Part shown: in pieces, positions 12,882 to 25,734 of the stretch | Numbering within the stretch: the first letter of the stretch is position 1 | Layout of the letters: every line of letters starts with the position of its first letter | Assembly: GCF_008831285.2 (NCBI RefSeq) | Contig: NC_045149.1 | Coordinates: 12,280,629 to 12,344,628 of the forward strand | DNA from: Nymphaea colorata | Lineage: Eukaryota; Streptophyta; Magnoliopsida; Nymphaeales; Nymphaeaceae | DNA: 64,000 bases | Reading direction: 5' to 3' | Made by a program: the position numbers and the translations under genes | Notes under the pieces: model-generated | The model's input: only the letters and a program-made list of their open reading frames with translations | Database searches by the model: none | Told to the model about the DNA's origin: nothing

Positions 12882-14690
12882 GGAAGACCCAATCAAAGGA
12901 AGAATAATCTAGGAATAGTTCGCCTAAAGTGAGCACTTCTTAAATTTTCCTAAAATTATTTAAGAGTTAATTTGAGACTCTCTCTAAGAAAAAAGAATCC
13001 AAATCTAAAATTGGCTTGGATTAACTCCAATTGAGCTGACCCATTCCAAATTAAAACAAGCAGAAAACTTTCCAAAGAAATTCAAGAGAAAGGGACATCT
13101 CGATACATTATGATCAAATCTATTTCCAGGCAAACCAATAAATCGCTCAAGACAGGTCAATTTTATATGTATCAAGTGAAAAGTCGCTCAAGCAAGCTCA
13201 CTCTTTCATTTTTGATATTTTCGAAATGAACTAATTCTAGAAAAATAGTCAGTTTATTGAAATGAAGAAAATCGAGGAACGTTTCAGGAATAGAAGTTTT
13301 CCTCAAACTCTATTGAAATTTTTCAAAAGACTAGGAGAACAGCCTAAAATAGGCGTGCCCCTCCACTATGTTCAATCTGAAATAAAAATAAAATTAAAAA
13401 TTAAAAATTTTTAATGGCACCCAGCTGAGCGTGCCATTCAACCTTGGTTTCAAGGATGAAACCAGAAATTTTTTTTGGTTAGAGAAGAGGGAACAGCCAT
13501 AAATGGCAGCCCCCTCTCCCTTTCCTTTCCTCATTGGAAACAAATGAGTTTGCTAGAAACCAACTCATTTTCAGCTACCATGAAGATCTTGAAGAGACAA
13601 GCCTCCCCTCATTGCTTGTTCTTCAAACTAAACAAGAAGAACAAGCCAGCAAAAGCAAGGAGGCTGATTGGCAAGGGAAGAGGTGTCCCCATGCAAGGAT
13701 AACTTCTTCCTCGTGCCAAAATCATGGAGATTGTCTCTTGATCTCTCACATTCTCAAGAAATTTGTTCCAATATGACTTGGTTCCTATGAAACCAGGCCC
13801 TTGCTAACTAGCAAAGGACCTCCTCCACCAGCTAGCAAAATCCCCTCTAGGTGCTCAAGGTGGTCCAGCCCCGTTCGGTGCCACCCCTGTTCTGCCCTAC
13901 TCTAGGTGCCATTCTAGCCCTTGCTCGCCTCAAATCTCCCATCCACTCAGGTCAGTCACCTCTTCACGTTGCATATCATTTTAGTATATTGACATGCATG
14001 GCTGATTTCTCAGCTGAAACTGAGAAGCCGGTTTGGCCGAGCAACCACTAAGGGGCTGGCTGCTAACGTGAACAAACCACCTTCACCATGGCCTCATTCG
14101 CAACAGCCATGGTGAGGTCGTCACCACCATCTATCAAGCTGAAATCAAGGATTCAAACACCCTTGGCTTTCGGCTCACCAATGCCCAAGTCAATGGGCTC
14201 ATGTATACTATTTTACAATAACTAGCTAAGTCGACCTCCGGCTTGCAAATTTCTGGTGGTTTGACACTACACTCCAGACCTTAATCAACCCCACGATTTG
14301 GGTCCTTGACAAACTGTCTCACCCAAATCGGCAGCCTTATTTGCTGTCCTAAAACAGCATCCTTGGCGCATGCCTTTTTCACTCTAGTCTTTGTAATGTT
14401 ATGATGTTATACTTGATGTTTACTAAGCATTATATTGCTAGAAATTGGTGGAGATTTCATCTATATCCTCACATAAATGGTTCCATTAGTTCTAGTTCTT
14501 TTCTTTGTTTGGAAAGTTCATCGGTCAAAATAATTTTTTACCAATTTTGCGCCTAAGAAATAATAATAACTTATAAGAGATCACATCCAAAAATAGTTGT
14601 ATATACATCATAAAAGCCTCAAAACCAAACCATTATGCACAAAAATGACGTTATCACATTTAACCCAGAATTATCAACCATCACAATATT
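12878..14690. other. Intergenic, no recognised gene
   Basis: This is AT-rich to about 13400, then more balanced. The ORFs at 13475-13776 are two overlapping frames of the same stretch (75 and 80 codons) and show no family features. The higher-GC part at 13800-14350 looks like old repeat sequence, but I could not assign it. Confidence 0.4.
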
Positions 14691-14699
14691 GGTGAACCA

Positions 14700-15110
14700 A
14701 TCAGTGAGTGTTGTCTTTTGTCAGGCAAGCACCTGAATAAAAATTTAATACTCTTAGTAGGACCAAGCCCCATGACAAATGGACCAAGAATCTCATAAAT
14801 TGTCGAAAGGAACGGTGACTTTGTTCACCATTATAAGTTCCATACAGGTGATTACTACCACTGATATCGTCTATACCGGTGATTCCACCAGAATCTTTAT
14901 CCATATAAGGCTTACTATGCATTCCGTGTCATCGCTATAAACTCTACACTGGTGACAAAGTCATCAGTATAAATCTTTATAGTAGTGGCAAGTAAACCAT
15001 CAACTTGGGTACACTTATGGTTTTTTCGTTGTCAGTCACCAGTGTAGATAACTAGCAGTGAGTTTGCCATCGTTGTGTAGTAACGACTGAGTTCTTACAA
15101 TAAGGTGGAA
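14700..15110 (-). mobile_element. Possible CACTA (En/Spm)-type subterminal region
   Basis: Short motifs of the form TACCGGTGA, ACAGGTGA, ACTGGTGAC and CACCAGTGTAGA recur in both orientations within about 350 bp. CACTA transposons often carry such subterminal arrays. On the - strand, cactgctagttatctacact near 15060 resembles a CACT terminus. I found no transposase and no 3-bp target duplication, so this rests on repeat style only. Confidence 0.3.
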
Positions 15111-16019
15111 TTGATCATCGCTATGTCCATCATTAATAAAAAAACCATTTTAATGCAATTTTTTAGAAAGGATTTACATTAAAACCTATACAAAAACAAA
15201 CAACAAATAACTGGTTGCTAGTATCAACCAGTTAAAAATATTAAATTGAAGCTGCAACAAAGATTCGTAGAAATTACCTACAAAATGAAAAATCAAGCAA
15301 ATTAAAAGTAATTTTTATTGCAACACTATAAAAAAGGATCACTTTTTTAATCTTTTGGACTACTTTCATACATGAGAAAGGCACAAGGACATAGACACTT
15401 TGTCCATGCAACTCTTATAAGCCACAACACCACCTGCAGAAAGAGAAAGCAAAAAGTAAGTCTACAACAAATTTGAAATGTCGCAACATAACAAAGCTGT
15501 GTGCAAATCCCTCACCTGCTAGCAAAGATGCTTCATATCAGTGATTTTACTGATATTTCTTAATTGCAATTGCTGAATACAGATAGCTATTGGACTCCAA
15601 ACTCACTTGAGTTCCAGATGAAGAATTTTCCTATTACTAAACATGTAAAAGTCTTCTATGACTAGTTTCTTTCCAACCTGTGACTTAGAATGCAAATGAA
15701 ACATGACTACTTCATTCTCTATATATTTCATAAAAAAAATTCAAGAAAAATGATGGTGCAAACTAAAAAATCCAGTTTGTCATGAAACCTGAGAAAATGG
15801 CATGAGAACATATTTCGAGCCAGCTTATCAAGTCCACCAATATTTTTTATGCTTGTTAAATCAGAAGTTTGTAGTTTCATTTCCACATGTGGCTATAACA
15901 TATCCTCACTGCTGAAATATATTAGTCAGCATTTCCTTTCAAGCTAACGCCTTGAGCATGCCAATGTCAAAAAGCAAACAAAACTATTAGGGTTTGGCAT
16001 AAATTATGTGGGAATCAAA
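15111..16019. other. Intergenic, nothing recognised
   Basis: AT-rich sequence with no ORF above background and no clear repeat. Confidence 0.4.
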
Positions 16020-17850
16020 AGTTAATATTACAGAATCGAATGCTTGTCCTTGACGGTTACCTAGTTTAGAGCTTCGTAGTCAATACAAAATCTCGAAGTG
16101 CCAACCTTCTTTTTAACAAGAAGGACCAGTGAAGAAAACGAGCTGACACTTGGCCTTGCGATGCTGGATTCCAACATCTCCTTCACAAGGTGCTTGATCT
16201 CCCCCTTTTGGGCATGGGCATATCAGTATGGGCACACACTGATCACTTAAGCCCCAGGTACTAACTCAATGTGATGGTCACTTATCCATTTCATTGCAAC
16301 TAAAGCGCCAGCCTTTTTTAGTGTGGTCATCTCTATCTTGTCATGACATGAATTGAGTTTTAGGCATTAGGGGGCAGGAGCAGAGCCAGAAATTTTTCAT
16401 GAAGATGGTCGAATTAAAGTTTCTAAATTTTGACCTGAGCCGAAATATCATTTTTCAAAATTTTTATATACGACAAGTGAAATTTTTTAAAATTTTACAT
16501 GTAATTTTTAATTTTTTTTTTTTAGGTAGGGGCATGACCCTTGCGAGCCCTACACTAGCTCCGCCCCTGCTAGGGGGCCTAGACCCTTGGCTCTCACTAA
16601 TATCTGGCATCACTTTCTTGGTTTCCTCCACCAGTGGACTTGGCTTTTCAAGGGCCTCAAGTCACTAGATTTTCTCTTCAATCATCCTTGCTAACTTGAA
16701 ACAATCACAGAATTGTTGGAGATTTTGTGCTTGCATCTCAGTACATATTTCCTCCTGCAAACTCCCAATAAAGATGCCGATTGCCTTTTCCACCTAATCC
16801 CAAACCATGCTATTAAGGTTCTTGAATTAGCCATAGTACTCTTGAACCATTCCTCTTTGTCTCAAGTTTTTCAGGTCCACCTAGTAATTGGTGAAGCTTG
16901 AGTCACTGAAGCGGACCATTACCTACTCAACAAGCTCGCCCCACTCCAACAGAGGCCTAATATACGTAAGCCATTGATACCACCTCATCGCCTCGCCTTC
17001 AAAATGCAACATAGACATAGGAATCAATTGATCACAAGAATTTGAAATATCGTTGCACTTCAAAGTTCCATTCTTGGGCATTCCAGCCATTAAATTTGGG
17101 TAAATCCAATTTGAGCCACGGCAAGGCCAGATGTGGTGCATCACGGAAAGAGTTCGCATCAGCTAGACTGTAGCATAGTGACATCAATCACAACCGACTG
17201 GAACCTCATCCGTGTCACTATCATAACGAACTACCCAACCTCATTTTTGACCTCTTGCCCTACGCTCATGCCTTGCAACTCTCGGACTCATCATCTCTGG
17301 GGTTTGGTCACCGTTGTGCTGCCGGATTCAGCAGGCCACGGCCCCCATCAGTCGGCCAGGTGAGACATTAGGTGACGACATCCGGCTAAAGTATGTCATC
17401 TATCATCAAATTGGTTGCACTGGGTCCTCCCTCCTACCACCTGTTGCGGATGCACTTGTCTCACCCTTCTCTTTGAGATGTCCAAATTGCTGCACATATT
17501 GCCCCTTAACTACATTTCCTATCATGATCCCTAAGGTGGTCCCCTTCCTAAGTTGTGTGCTACCTCTGCCTTGTTGGTAATTAGGTTCTCTAACGTTGCC
17601 TCGATCATATCAAGCTACCCACGTACATCGGCCATATCATTCCTCATATGCACCACCTCCTAGGTGGTTTGGCCAAGAAGAGCCACATTGTCTGCCAATT
17701 TTAGAAATGCATCATGGTCGTATAGGATCTGACTCTCAATCACATCCTGTGCAGTCTCTAATATATATGGTTCTTTGCCCTTGCCCATGTTGAGCACGAA
17801 GGGGTTTGGCTTGAGTTGTTTGGCTAGTAACTGTCTACACAAACAAGGCT
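16020..17850 (-). mobile_element. Decayed Ty3/gypsy retrotransposon (gag and reverse transcriptase pieces)
   Basis: On the - strand, 17159-16923 encodes a gag-type segment (MSMLHFEGEAMRWYQWLTY). An upstream piece, 17842-17660, may be the gag N-terminus. Further along, 16310-16020 reads HHIELVPGA, HAQKGEIKHLVKEMLESSIA, SFSSLVLLVKKK, FCIDYEALN and VTVKDKHSI, the N-terminal half of a Ty3/gypsy reverse transcriptase. Stops interrupt both parts and the catalytic end is missing. The order gag then RT fits one element pointing left. A 195-bp MITE (16375-16569) sits between the two pieces. Confidence 0.85.
16375..16569. mobile_element. hAT-type MITE nested in the gypsy remnant
   Basis: The 195-bp element has inverted ends caggagcagagccag and ctagctccgcccctg (reverse complement caggggcggagctag). 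It is flanked by 8-bp copies ttaggggg (16367-16374) and ctaggggg (16570-16577), matching at 7 of 8. TIRs starting CAGNGGCGGAGC with 8-bp duplications fit the hAT superfamily. The interior is AT-rich and non-coding. Confidence 0.8.
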
Positions 17851-18099
17851 AATGCATGAAATCAGTCACCAAAAAAAAAATTCGTAACTCTAGAAAAAAT
17901 GGCGACACTCAGTCAAAATTTTCAGTTATGAATTTGCTGAAAAATTTTAGATCAAAATCGCTTGAAGTTTGGCCTCCAACTGACACGACTCAGCCCCAAT
18001 CTGTGTCTGCCTCGCCTACTACTGCAAACCATGTTTGCACTATGCTGTGTTGCTAAGCCTCGTCTGTTGAACATCACCTGCTTCGCCACGGGTCACCTC

Positions 18100-20232
18100 T
18101 GATCTCTCGGTTACACTTCTCCCTAGTCGGTCGAGGGCAGCTCGTGTCCATGCCGCTGGAGGCTAAGTTGTTGGTACATGCTCGTCATCCACTAGGGCCT
18201 TCCGTGCATTAGGGAGGCTAATACCCCGCACGCTCACTCTTGAAGACCTCTCCGCATGCAAGGGAGGCTATCCATGCAGGACTTATGCACAGATCACCAA
18301 GGCAGCAATCTAGTGAGGCTATCTGTATGGGTGTTCATCAAGGGCAGCAGCCAAGAGAGGTTAGCACCTCGGACCCTTCATAGTAGCGCAGTAGTGTCGG
18401 GCAAATGCAGCCATGAGTTACCAGCCATAGAAACCTTTCCGTGATCAAGGGAGGTTATCGGAGAGACGTCGAAGCGTCGAGTGATTAGGCAGTGTCAAGG
18501 CGATTGTCGAGAGGGCAACGTTTTGTCAAGGGAGGTTATTTCCAACCCCTCAGCCAAGTGTAGCCCAAAACCCTTAGCACAGTGGCTAGGTGTAGCTGAG
18601 GGGATTCAGTCTTCACACGCAGCAGGCGTTCAAGAGAGAAGGGACTCAACCCAAGATGGAGCTCGGCCAGGTCTGGACGAGGACAAAACAGTTCTGAGCA
18701 GGACATGCCTCGCATGTCAAAAAGGACATGTCGATTACAGGCAGGCGCGAGCTTGGGACACTTTCAGAGCATTTTAGAGCGGGACACAATCTCGGGTGAT
18801 GCGGGACATGCCAAGTGGCCATGGACGCGAAGAGGAGGCACAACAGGACACAACTGGCAAGTTCTGAGCGGGACACGCAGGTCAGGAGATGCGAGACATG
18901 TCCCTTGCTAAGGCGGGACACGCCAAGCGAGCAGCGACACTATAGCGGGACACTGTGTGGAATTGGGAAACCAGACACAGGTCCGGATTTGTACAGACGG
19001 GTTGGACCCACGGGTTTTGTAGGATCGGATCTGAACTTCAGTAATTCGGGTTGGATCATGGTTCTTTTGGGGGATCCGAGATGGGACTCAGATCCGCTTT
19101 TATTGAGTCAACCGCAGAACCGGGTCCCTTCAGGACTCAGGCGGGTTTTTTGATTTTGACCTGGTTCAGTAAGTGAACCAAACCAAGTCACTGGTGTTTC
19201 TCCTTCCCTGCACGTTAAAGGCAGGGAATTCGACTTCTTTTGTATTTTTGATGTAGCTTGTAAAGACATTTTCTAAGGTTTTTTAGAAGAGTTTTCAGCA
19301 CCCAATCTACCAGCAAGATTGATCAAAACAGCCACCAATGGTTGATTCTCTTCTTTCTTCAAAACTTTGAAATCCGACGAAAGAAGCAGTTGCGTGGTGT
19401 GCAATGGTTGATTCTTAGACGGCAAATAGGGCTTCATTTTCTGGCAACCCTAGTCCTCTGATCACTGCATGACCCCTTGGCTAAGCTCTTACCATAGACC
19501 CAAGAGTTTACCGGCGAAGATACCCCCACCTGGACTCAACATTCATCGCATGTCCCTGTTCTTCCGAAGAACTCGGGCTTCATCCATTCGATCACTATTC
19601 CATTGCCTCCCACCTTCATCTCCACCATTTTCTGGTGATGATCCATCCCACTGCTATCGCCATCATCCTCGCCATTCATTTTACCCTTTGGATCATCGAT
19701 CAAAGTATCTCTGCTTTAGGAGATTGCGCTCTCTACCACCGCCGGACAGATTCTTTCTTCCAGAGACATAACTCCCTCTCTTGGTGTCGGATCGCTGCAC
19801 GGATAGGCCCATCATCTTCCCTACTTTCTTACGGTTCTGAGAACCCTAGCAAGATGCGATACGCAAAATTTGTAGGCGATCAACACTACCTCTATCCCTG
19901 CGATGCTGCCTCTACATCCGCCGTGGACATAGCAATCAACTGAGTATAACTTCGTACTCCGGTATTGGGTGGATAGAAAACTGGCTCATTGGATTCCTGA
20001 CTTTCGCGTGGTTCTAACGAGCTATAGAAAACACAAAACGGAGTTGCGATCACGATTTTGTAGATTCGCAAAGTTACCCATCGTTCTGCGAAGGAGCTCC
20101 ACCGACCTGCATCTCCTCCTTCAGCGAGAAGATCCGGCAGAACCAACTCCATTTTTTTCAATCCGCTCCTGCTGAGCATGATCTTGGGCAAGCGACATGC
20201 CAGAGCTGCCTCTCGGCAGCGTGGTCATATCA
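18100..20232 (+). repeat. Left LTR of the LARD-like element
   Basis: About 2133 bp, aligned to 25658-27788. It carries an extra ~85 bp near 18226-18310 (around gctcactcttgaagacc) that the right copy lacks. The first half has six spaced AGGGAGG(C/T)TA-type motifs (18211, 18261, 18312, 18354, 18448, 18529). The middle has five exact GCGGGACA motifs (18779-18952). ORFs inside it are incidental. Confidence 0.9.
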
Positions 20233-20252
20233 GTTGGTAATAGAGTCGACGC
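20233..20252 (+). other. Primer binding site (initiator Met-tRNA type, mutated)
   Basis: The bases ttggtaatagagtcgacg right after the LTR resemble the common plant PBS TGGTATCAGAGC, complementary to the initiator Met tRNA 3' end, with two or three changes. A cleaner version occurs at 47807 in another element. Confidence 0.65.
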
Positions 20253-22922
20253 TCACCGGCGGCGATTCAAAGGTTGCAGCAACTGTTCTATGGAGCAATA
20301 GTTTTCAAGCCGACCTGACTCAGAAACAAAAACCCTCGGCATTGTTTTTTCAGGGAGATTCGTCTGTCGAGCAATAGACCATCGGATTCGCCTATGTCTC
20401 AAGCATCTTCAAGCAAATTTTCAGGATTTTTGTGGCTGCAGTTGGTGAGGAATCGATTTTTGATGAGGCACGGTTTCTCAAGCACTGTTTTCCCCAATTT
20501 CAGCAACCACTGAGCATTCTGGTGTTGATTTGGCCGATCACAGATCTAAATCATATGTATGATCATACCAGAAGATTTCTGATGAATTTCCACATCCATC
20601 GAGCCCAAGAACATCAAAATTCATCCAAAAACGAGGTGAGAATCGAGTTTTGAAGACCACTGGGCGTTTTTCTACATTTTTCGATGGCAGAAGAGTTTTT
20701 CAGTGAAATCGACGATCCCGACAAAATATTCTGCCGGAGTTCTTTGGTCGTCGGCGAGTCCTGTGCAACGGTGTTTGGAACAACTTCTGATCTCACAGAC
20801 ACGTGAGTCCCGTCGAGTCTCGCACAACTGCGTTCTCGACGCTCGTCGTGTCCCACCATGAATCCCGCTCTGCACGAGTCCCCGCTCTCGACGGATCCCG
20901 CTTCACACAAGTCGCCTTCTTCTCAAAGCTAGCAACAACGTGTCAACTTGTCACCCACCTCAGTAACAAGTGTCGGGCCAGGACACTGCCCGTTTTTTCC
21001 TGAAGAAGCTCTTCTCAGGCGGCGAAAAACCTGAATCTGACTGATTTTCAGATTGCCATCGTTGTTAGGGCGGGATAGAATTGTCTTCATCTCTTCTATT
21101 TCCCCACCAATTTGTAGATTTTTTGGGACTAAAACCAGGACGCATCGATTTTTCGAGTGTCGACTACTTTGGGCGGATTCCTGGAACTGTGTTCTAGCTG
21201 CGATTGAACATAAGATGCTAGTTGCGACAACGCTGATAGCAAGTTTGGTGGCACTGAATTCCTTCAAAAGCCTATTATTTTTTGTCTGAATTTCAGGATT
21301 TTTGGGCCATCCGGTCATGAGCTACTGATTTTTGAAGGAGCAAAGGTCCTTGGAGCTCCTAACAAAGAATTTGAGTGTTGTTGTGCTGGGAGTTGTCAGA
21401 CGCAGCCGGAGCTGGGTTCTTCACATGATTTTCTTGTGGAGTCTTGCTGGAGCTGGGACTTTGAGCGTCTACTGTTGAAGGTGTTCGCTACCTACTGCCA
21501 AAATTTGGGGATTTTTAGAGGACTCTATGAGATTTCTAAAAATCCGTAAGTGGAGCACTATCCTGACTGTTGTTGGAACCAGACCTGCAAGGGGGATCCT
21601 TGCTTGCGTCTCATTCGTCACATGGTCTGGGTATCTCTTATCATCCAGTGACGATCTCAATCACTTTTCCTTTAATTTGCTGATAACCTTCTTGGTTTGA
21701 GTTCTTGCTGTTGTGCGGAGGCGATTTCTACCTACCGCTTGTTGATTTCAGAGGAGGAGTAGGAGCTGCCTTGGCAGTGCGCATACGCCGATGTTTAACG
21801 GTGTTTGCCTCACCCCGATTCACATAATCTTCTGCGGTTATACATCAGTTCCTGTGACGCTTCTCCACTTGAGAATTTCTATGTTTAATCTCTTGATATT
21901 CTAGTGACTGCCCTATTCTTGTTGGAGGAGACTTTGCGGCAGTGTTGCTGGAAGCTTATTCATGAGCTGAAGAAGCTGAAACCAAACCTGTTGATATTAT
22001 TAGAAGTCATAGCTTACGTCGGGCTAAGCGGTGCTTGCTTCCCCCTCAGATTCGTCTATCAACAGAGGTCAAAATGCATCATGGTGACGACTTCTAACAT
22101 TCCTAGAAATACACTGTTTCCATGATTTTCTGAGTAATGACTCTCAATTCATTTGTTGAAGTTAGCCATTGCCGAGAGGAGGGTGCAGCTGTAGCAGCCA
22201 TGACTGAGCTGAACTCGGGAGAAAGAAGGGTGTACCCTGTCACTTAGTCAACGCTTGCTTCACCCTATCACACCAGCGCACTAGGGGTTTCTAAAGCAAT
22301 GGTTAAGTGCAATCCTTTCTAGTTTCTCCCATTCTAGTTGCTGAAATCCATTGCAGTGTCTATGTTGTTCATGTTTGAGCAAGGAGGACTTCACTCGACA
22401 AAACAGTGAAGGACACCTCTCTTGTTGAAGACAGAGTGCTTAATACCAAGGACTTGACATTCTTCTTTGGTGGTATTCACTGGATTAGCTCCAGCAAGGT
22501 GATCTTCAACACACCCTATAGCTGCAAAGGAAATGGTGCTATTTTTGTTCCCAAACCCCCCACCTGCAACCCGTGTTTTGGGCTCCTTATCCTGCACATC
22601 GCAGAGGACACAACCCCACAGTGGGAAAGACTTACCTTGAGGCACTTGGGGCATGGTTTGATGAGTTTGGAAGAGATTTATGCCTTGTATCGCTGTGTTG
22701 ATGTAAAATTGAAAGTCATTTCCCTTTTATGCAAATCTAAGAATCAGTGGTGAGGTTTGGGTTGGCTGATTGTAATCTTCTTCACGGGAACAACTAGGGC
22801 CTTTGTTCAGGTCGGAAAACCCTTGACTAGCCACCCTTGTGAGATAGGTTGAACGTGTTCTTGTGGGTCAGTAGTTTCAAGGTTCAAGCATGGTTGAATG
22901 AGAAGATAGATACTCCGATGGT

Positions 22923-25734
22923 ATGTCATCTTACGGTTACAACTCTACTGGCAAAGATTATTATGAGCAAGAAGTTTGTTACGGAGATGATTATGAGGGA
23001 CAAGAGAGCAGCTATGTAGAACAGCCCTTGTACGAGCCGGACGAGTCTCACTATTCAACTGATTATCATGCAGATGATTATGACAGAGTATATACTGTCC
23101 AAGGGGACCATAAACTGTATAATCAAGAATCTGAATGCGATCGAGAAGAGCAAGAGAACGATGAAGGTTCTGATTATGAGTATGAATCCCATCATGACAA
23201 GTTAGGTGACCAAGTGGGGTGATGGGCTAAGCATGCTGAGTCTCACTACTCAGCAAGATATCCTACTCGAGAGGACGAAGTAGAGGACAGATTCTATGAT
23301 ACCCGAGAGGACCGGCGAACAAGCTATGCTTAGGACTATGACTACTACAAATCCGGGCAAGGAAGCAACTCACCAAGGCATGACTATTCCTATAGTCGAT
23401 CCTACCATAGTCAAAAGGAAAGGAGTAAGATGGGACCTTGGCAAATGCAAGGCAAATCCTACGTGCATTCACCCCCCTAAGAAAGAGGTTTGGTGTGTGG
23501 AAGCCTATCGGGGTCCCTCTGTAGCCTACTTTGCTAACTTAGACAAGATGTTTGGGAGATTGAAAGCCAATAGAGAATCTGGACAATACGTAGAGGGCGA
23601 GTCACGTTCAGGATCTTCAAACATTCCCTCTAAAGTTCATCCAAACTCGAGTCACAATGAGAGAAATGGGAATAGGACTCGGCAAGTGTAAAGCAATTCC
23701 TACAGGCGCTCAAACCATGAACAGAAAAATTGATATATGGGCCAACCCATCTACAAGAGGAATGAGTCTTATGATAGGGGTAATGAGCCATCCGATAGGC
23801 ATGATGATTGTTACAATGAAGGTGCTGAGAAGGCAAATCAGCAATCTTCGAGACCTCCGTTGGAAGATTCCCTACCCACATGGTATAGGTAGCATGAGGA
23901 AAATACAAAAGCTTCAGTCCCCTGCCGAACCAGATTTACAGCAACACCCAAAGACGGCCAGCAATCATGTCCCTGTTAGAAAACAAGTGCCCCCGAGGTC
24001 AATAACCCAAGCACGTTGCTGGGCAGATTCCAAAAGGGAACACTTAAATCCCAGCCTTCTCTCGATTTTGCTCAACAAGAGCAACAATGGGTTAGGAGGA
24101 ACCTTGAAGAATGTCAAGCTGAAGGTGAACAGGCCAAACTCGATGAGGGCAACATGGTTAAACCAAAGAAGAAGTATGATAAACCCATTACCGACAGGCA
24201 AACTGAGCCTCCTAAAATCGCTATTGTGGAACCATGCATTAAAGAAGCTACGAATCAAGGCAATTCCTAGCTATATGGGTCGAACAGTCCTAACCAAGAA
24301 GATAGGTTCTCACAGGCCAGGGAGGATAGCAAGCAATCAGACAACTACACTTCCCCATCGCTGGCTTCAGCCCGGTGCCTCACTCGCAAAGAGAGGCGAG
24401 AATGTTTCACGATAGGCTGGTGTTTTACCTACAAAGAAAAGTGGGAGGTCGGACACGAGTGTGGGCAGTCTCCTCGCCTTGAGGAGGAAGATGAGGCTGT
24501 GATAGTACCAGTCGGAGACTCGAAAGAGCAGCCATTGTTGGCACTTGATCAGTGCACAAACACCGCCCAGGGTGAAACTCACTATGGGGACTCACTCGTT
24601 ATGTTGGAAATGAATTTCGAGTCAGTGCTTCCACAGATCAAAATCATGCTTTGATCTGGCCCTAATGTCTGCGTAATAACCCAAACATTCAAGGTTGATT
24701 TAATGGGGTGCATACTATTTTCTGTAGCAGACTTATGGGATAAGCTTGGTCGGGTGATAGCTAATTTTTAGGTGGACCTACTGAAAGGTACTGTAGGGAA
24801 GGAACCGGCTGCTTTCACCTGGTTGGTTGGGTCAAAAGAGAACCAAAACCGATCACCTCCACCTGAAACTGTCCTACCAGCACTAGATGGGAGTTTGGCC
24901 GCTTACAATCAGATTTACAAGGGTCTAGCATGGCAGGAAGAGTCTGACGATGAGGAAGAAGATTTTATAACCTTGCATCCAATCCCAGCAAGCCTATGGC
25001 AAGAAACATGGCCGATTCAACGCTTGGACTCTACGGAAAAGGTTGTAACACTGTCGAGTCCTTCACCCCTCTACCCTCACGTATTTCCCACATATTACCA
25101 GGTAGGCGAGTGCCTTGAGACCCCATCAGTATGGTATGAGTATGCTGCTCCCACAAATCTCGAGCTAGGACAAAGCAAAGTGCAGGAAACAAAGGAGGAA
25201 ACATGGTTTTTTCTGAAACCTCCTCACGAGCACATACTGTTTCCCACCTGCTGGGATGATGATATCAAAGGGGCATCGTGGACAGATTCTGAAGCAACAG
25301 GCCCAAAGGTTTTGAGGGTCCCCTTGCAAAGTGACCTTATTGTCCAAGCCGACCCCCAACACCTTCTTAGAAGAATGCAACAAGTGGGGTGGTCACAACT
25401 ACGGCAAATTAGCATGATATATGGCATATTCAGCCACTTGCACCGCCACGAGAGGAGCCACCATTTCTTAGGCCAGATGAGTCGACCCTTCAGCAGCAAG
25501 AAGAGGAAGGGCAGCTGGTTTGAGACCGTTTGGGGTGAGACCGCCTTGACCAAGCATGGGATCTATGTTCAATTTCTTTGGGATCCTGGTGGAGAGGGGC
25601 AACACGAGAGGACCCTTGAGGAGCCTGAGGGCAGGCTCCATTTTAAGGGGGAGGGTCTGATATGGGCCTACCCCCACCCAGCCATTATGGCTGAGGGTAG
25701 CCCGTATCTACGTCGCTGGAGGCTAAGTTGTTAG
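22923..25734 (+). pseudogene. Gag-like reading frame of the LARD-like element (broken)
   Basis: An open frame starts at ATG 22923 and runs 99 codons. It is extremely rich in Tyr, Asp and Glu (YYEQEVCYGDDYEGQ, YSTDYHADDYDR). The same frame continues with isolated stops to about 23460 (HSQKERSKMGPWQMQGKSY). After a frameshift, frame 24016-25734 continues with a charged stretch (QQEQQWVRRNLEECQAE) and a Cys/His patch at about 24400-24460 (ECFTIGWCF... then WEVGHEC) resembling a damaged gag zinc knuckle. The last part, open from 24772 to 25734 without an ATG, is acidic (EESDDEEEDF) and runs into the right LTR. It is probably an old gag or gag-derived protein. The zinc knuckle is an inference from spacing only. 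Confidence 0.6.
25644..25657 (+). other. Polypurine tract before the right LTR
   Basis: The run aaggggg agggtc sits immediately upstream of the TGAT that starts the right LTR, where plus-strand priming would occur. Confidence 0.7.

Noticed and set aside
18084-18099. Target-site duplication for the LARD-like element (cgcca at 18084-18088 and at 27789-27793)
   Set aside because: The left copy is 11 bp away from the predicted LTR start, so it may be chance; boundaries would need other family copies.
23657-24415. 252-codon open frame as an independent gene
   Set aside because: It overlaps the gag-like frame of the LARD-like element in another phase, has a basic, unstructured composition and lies inside the transposon.
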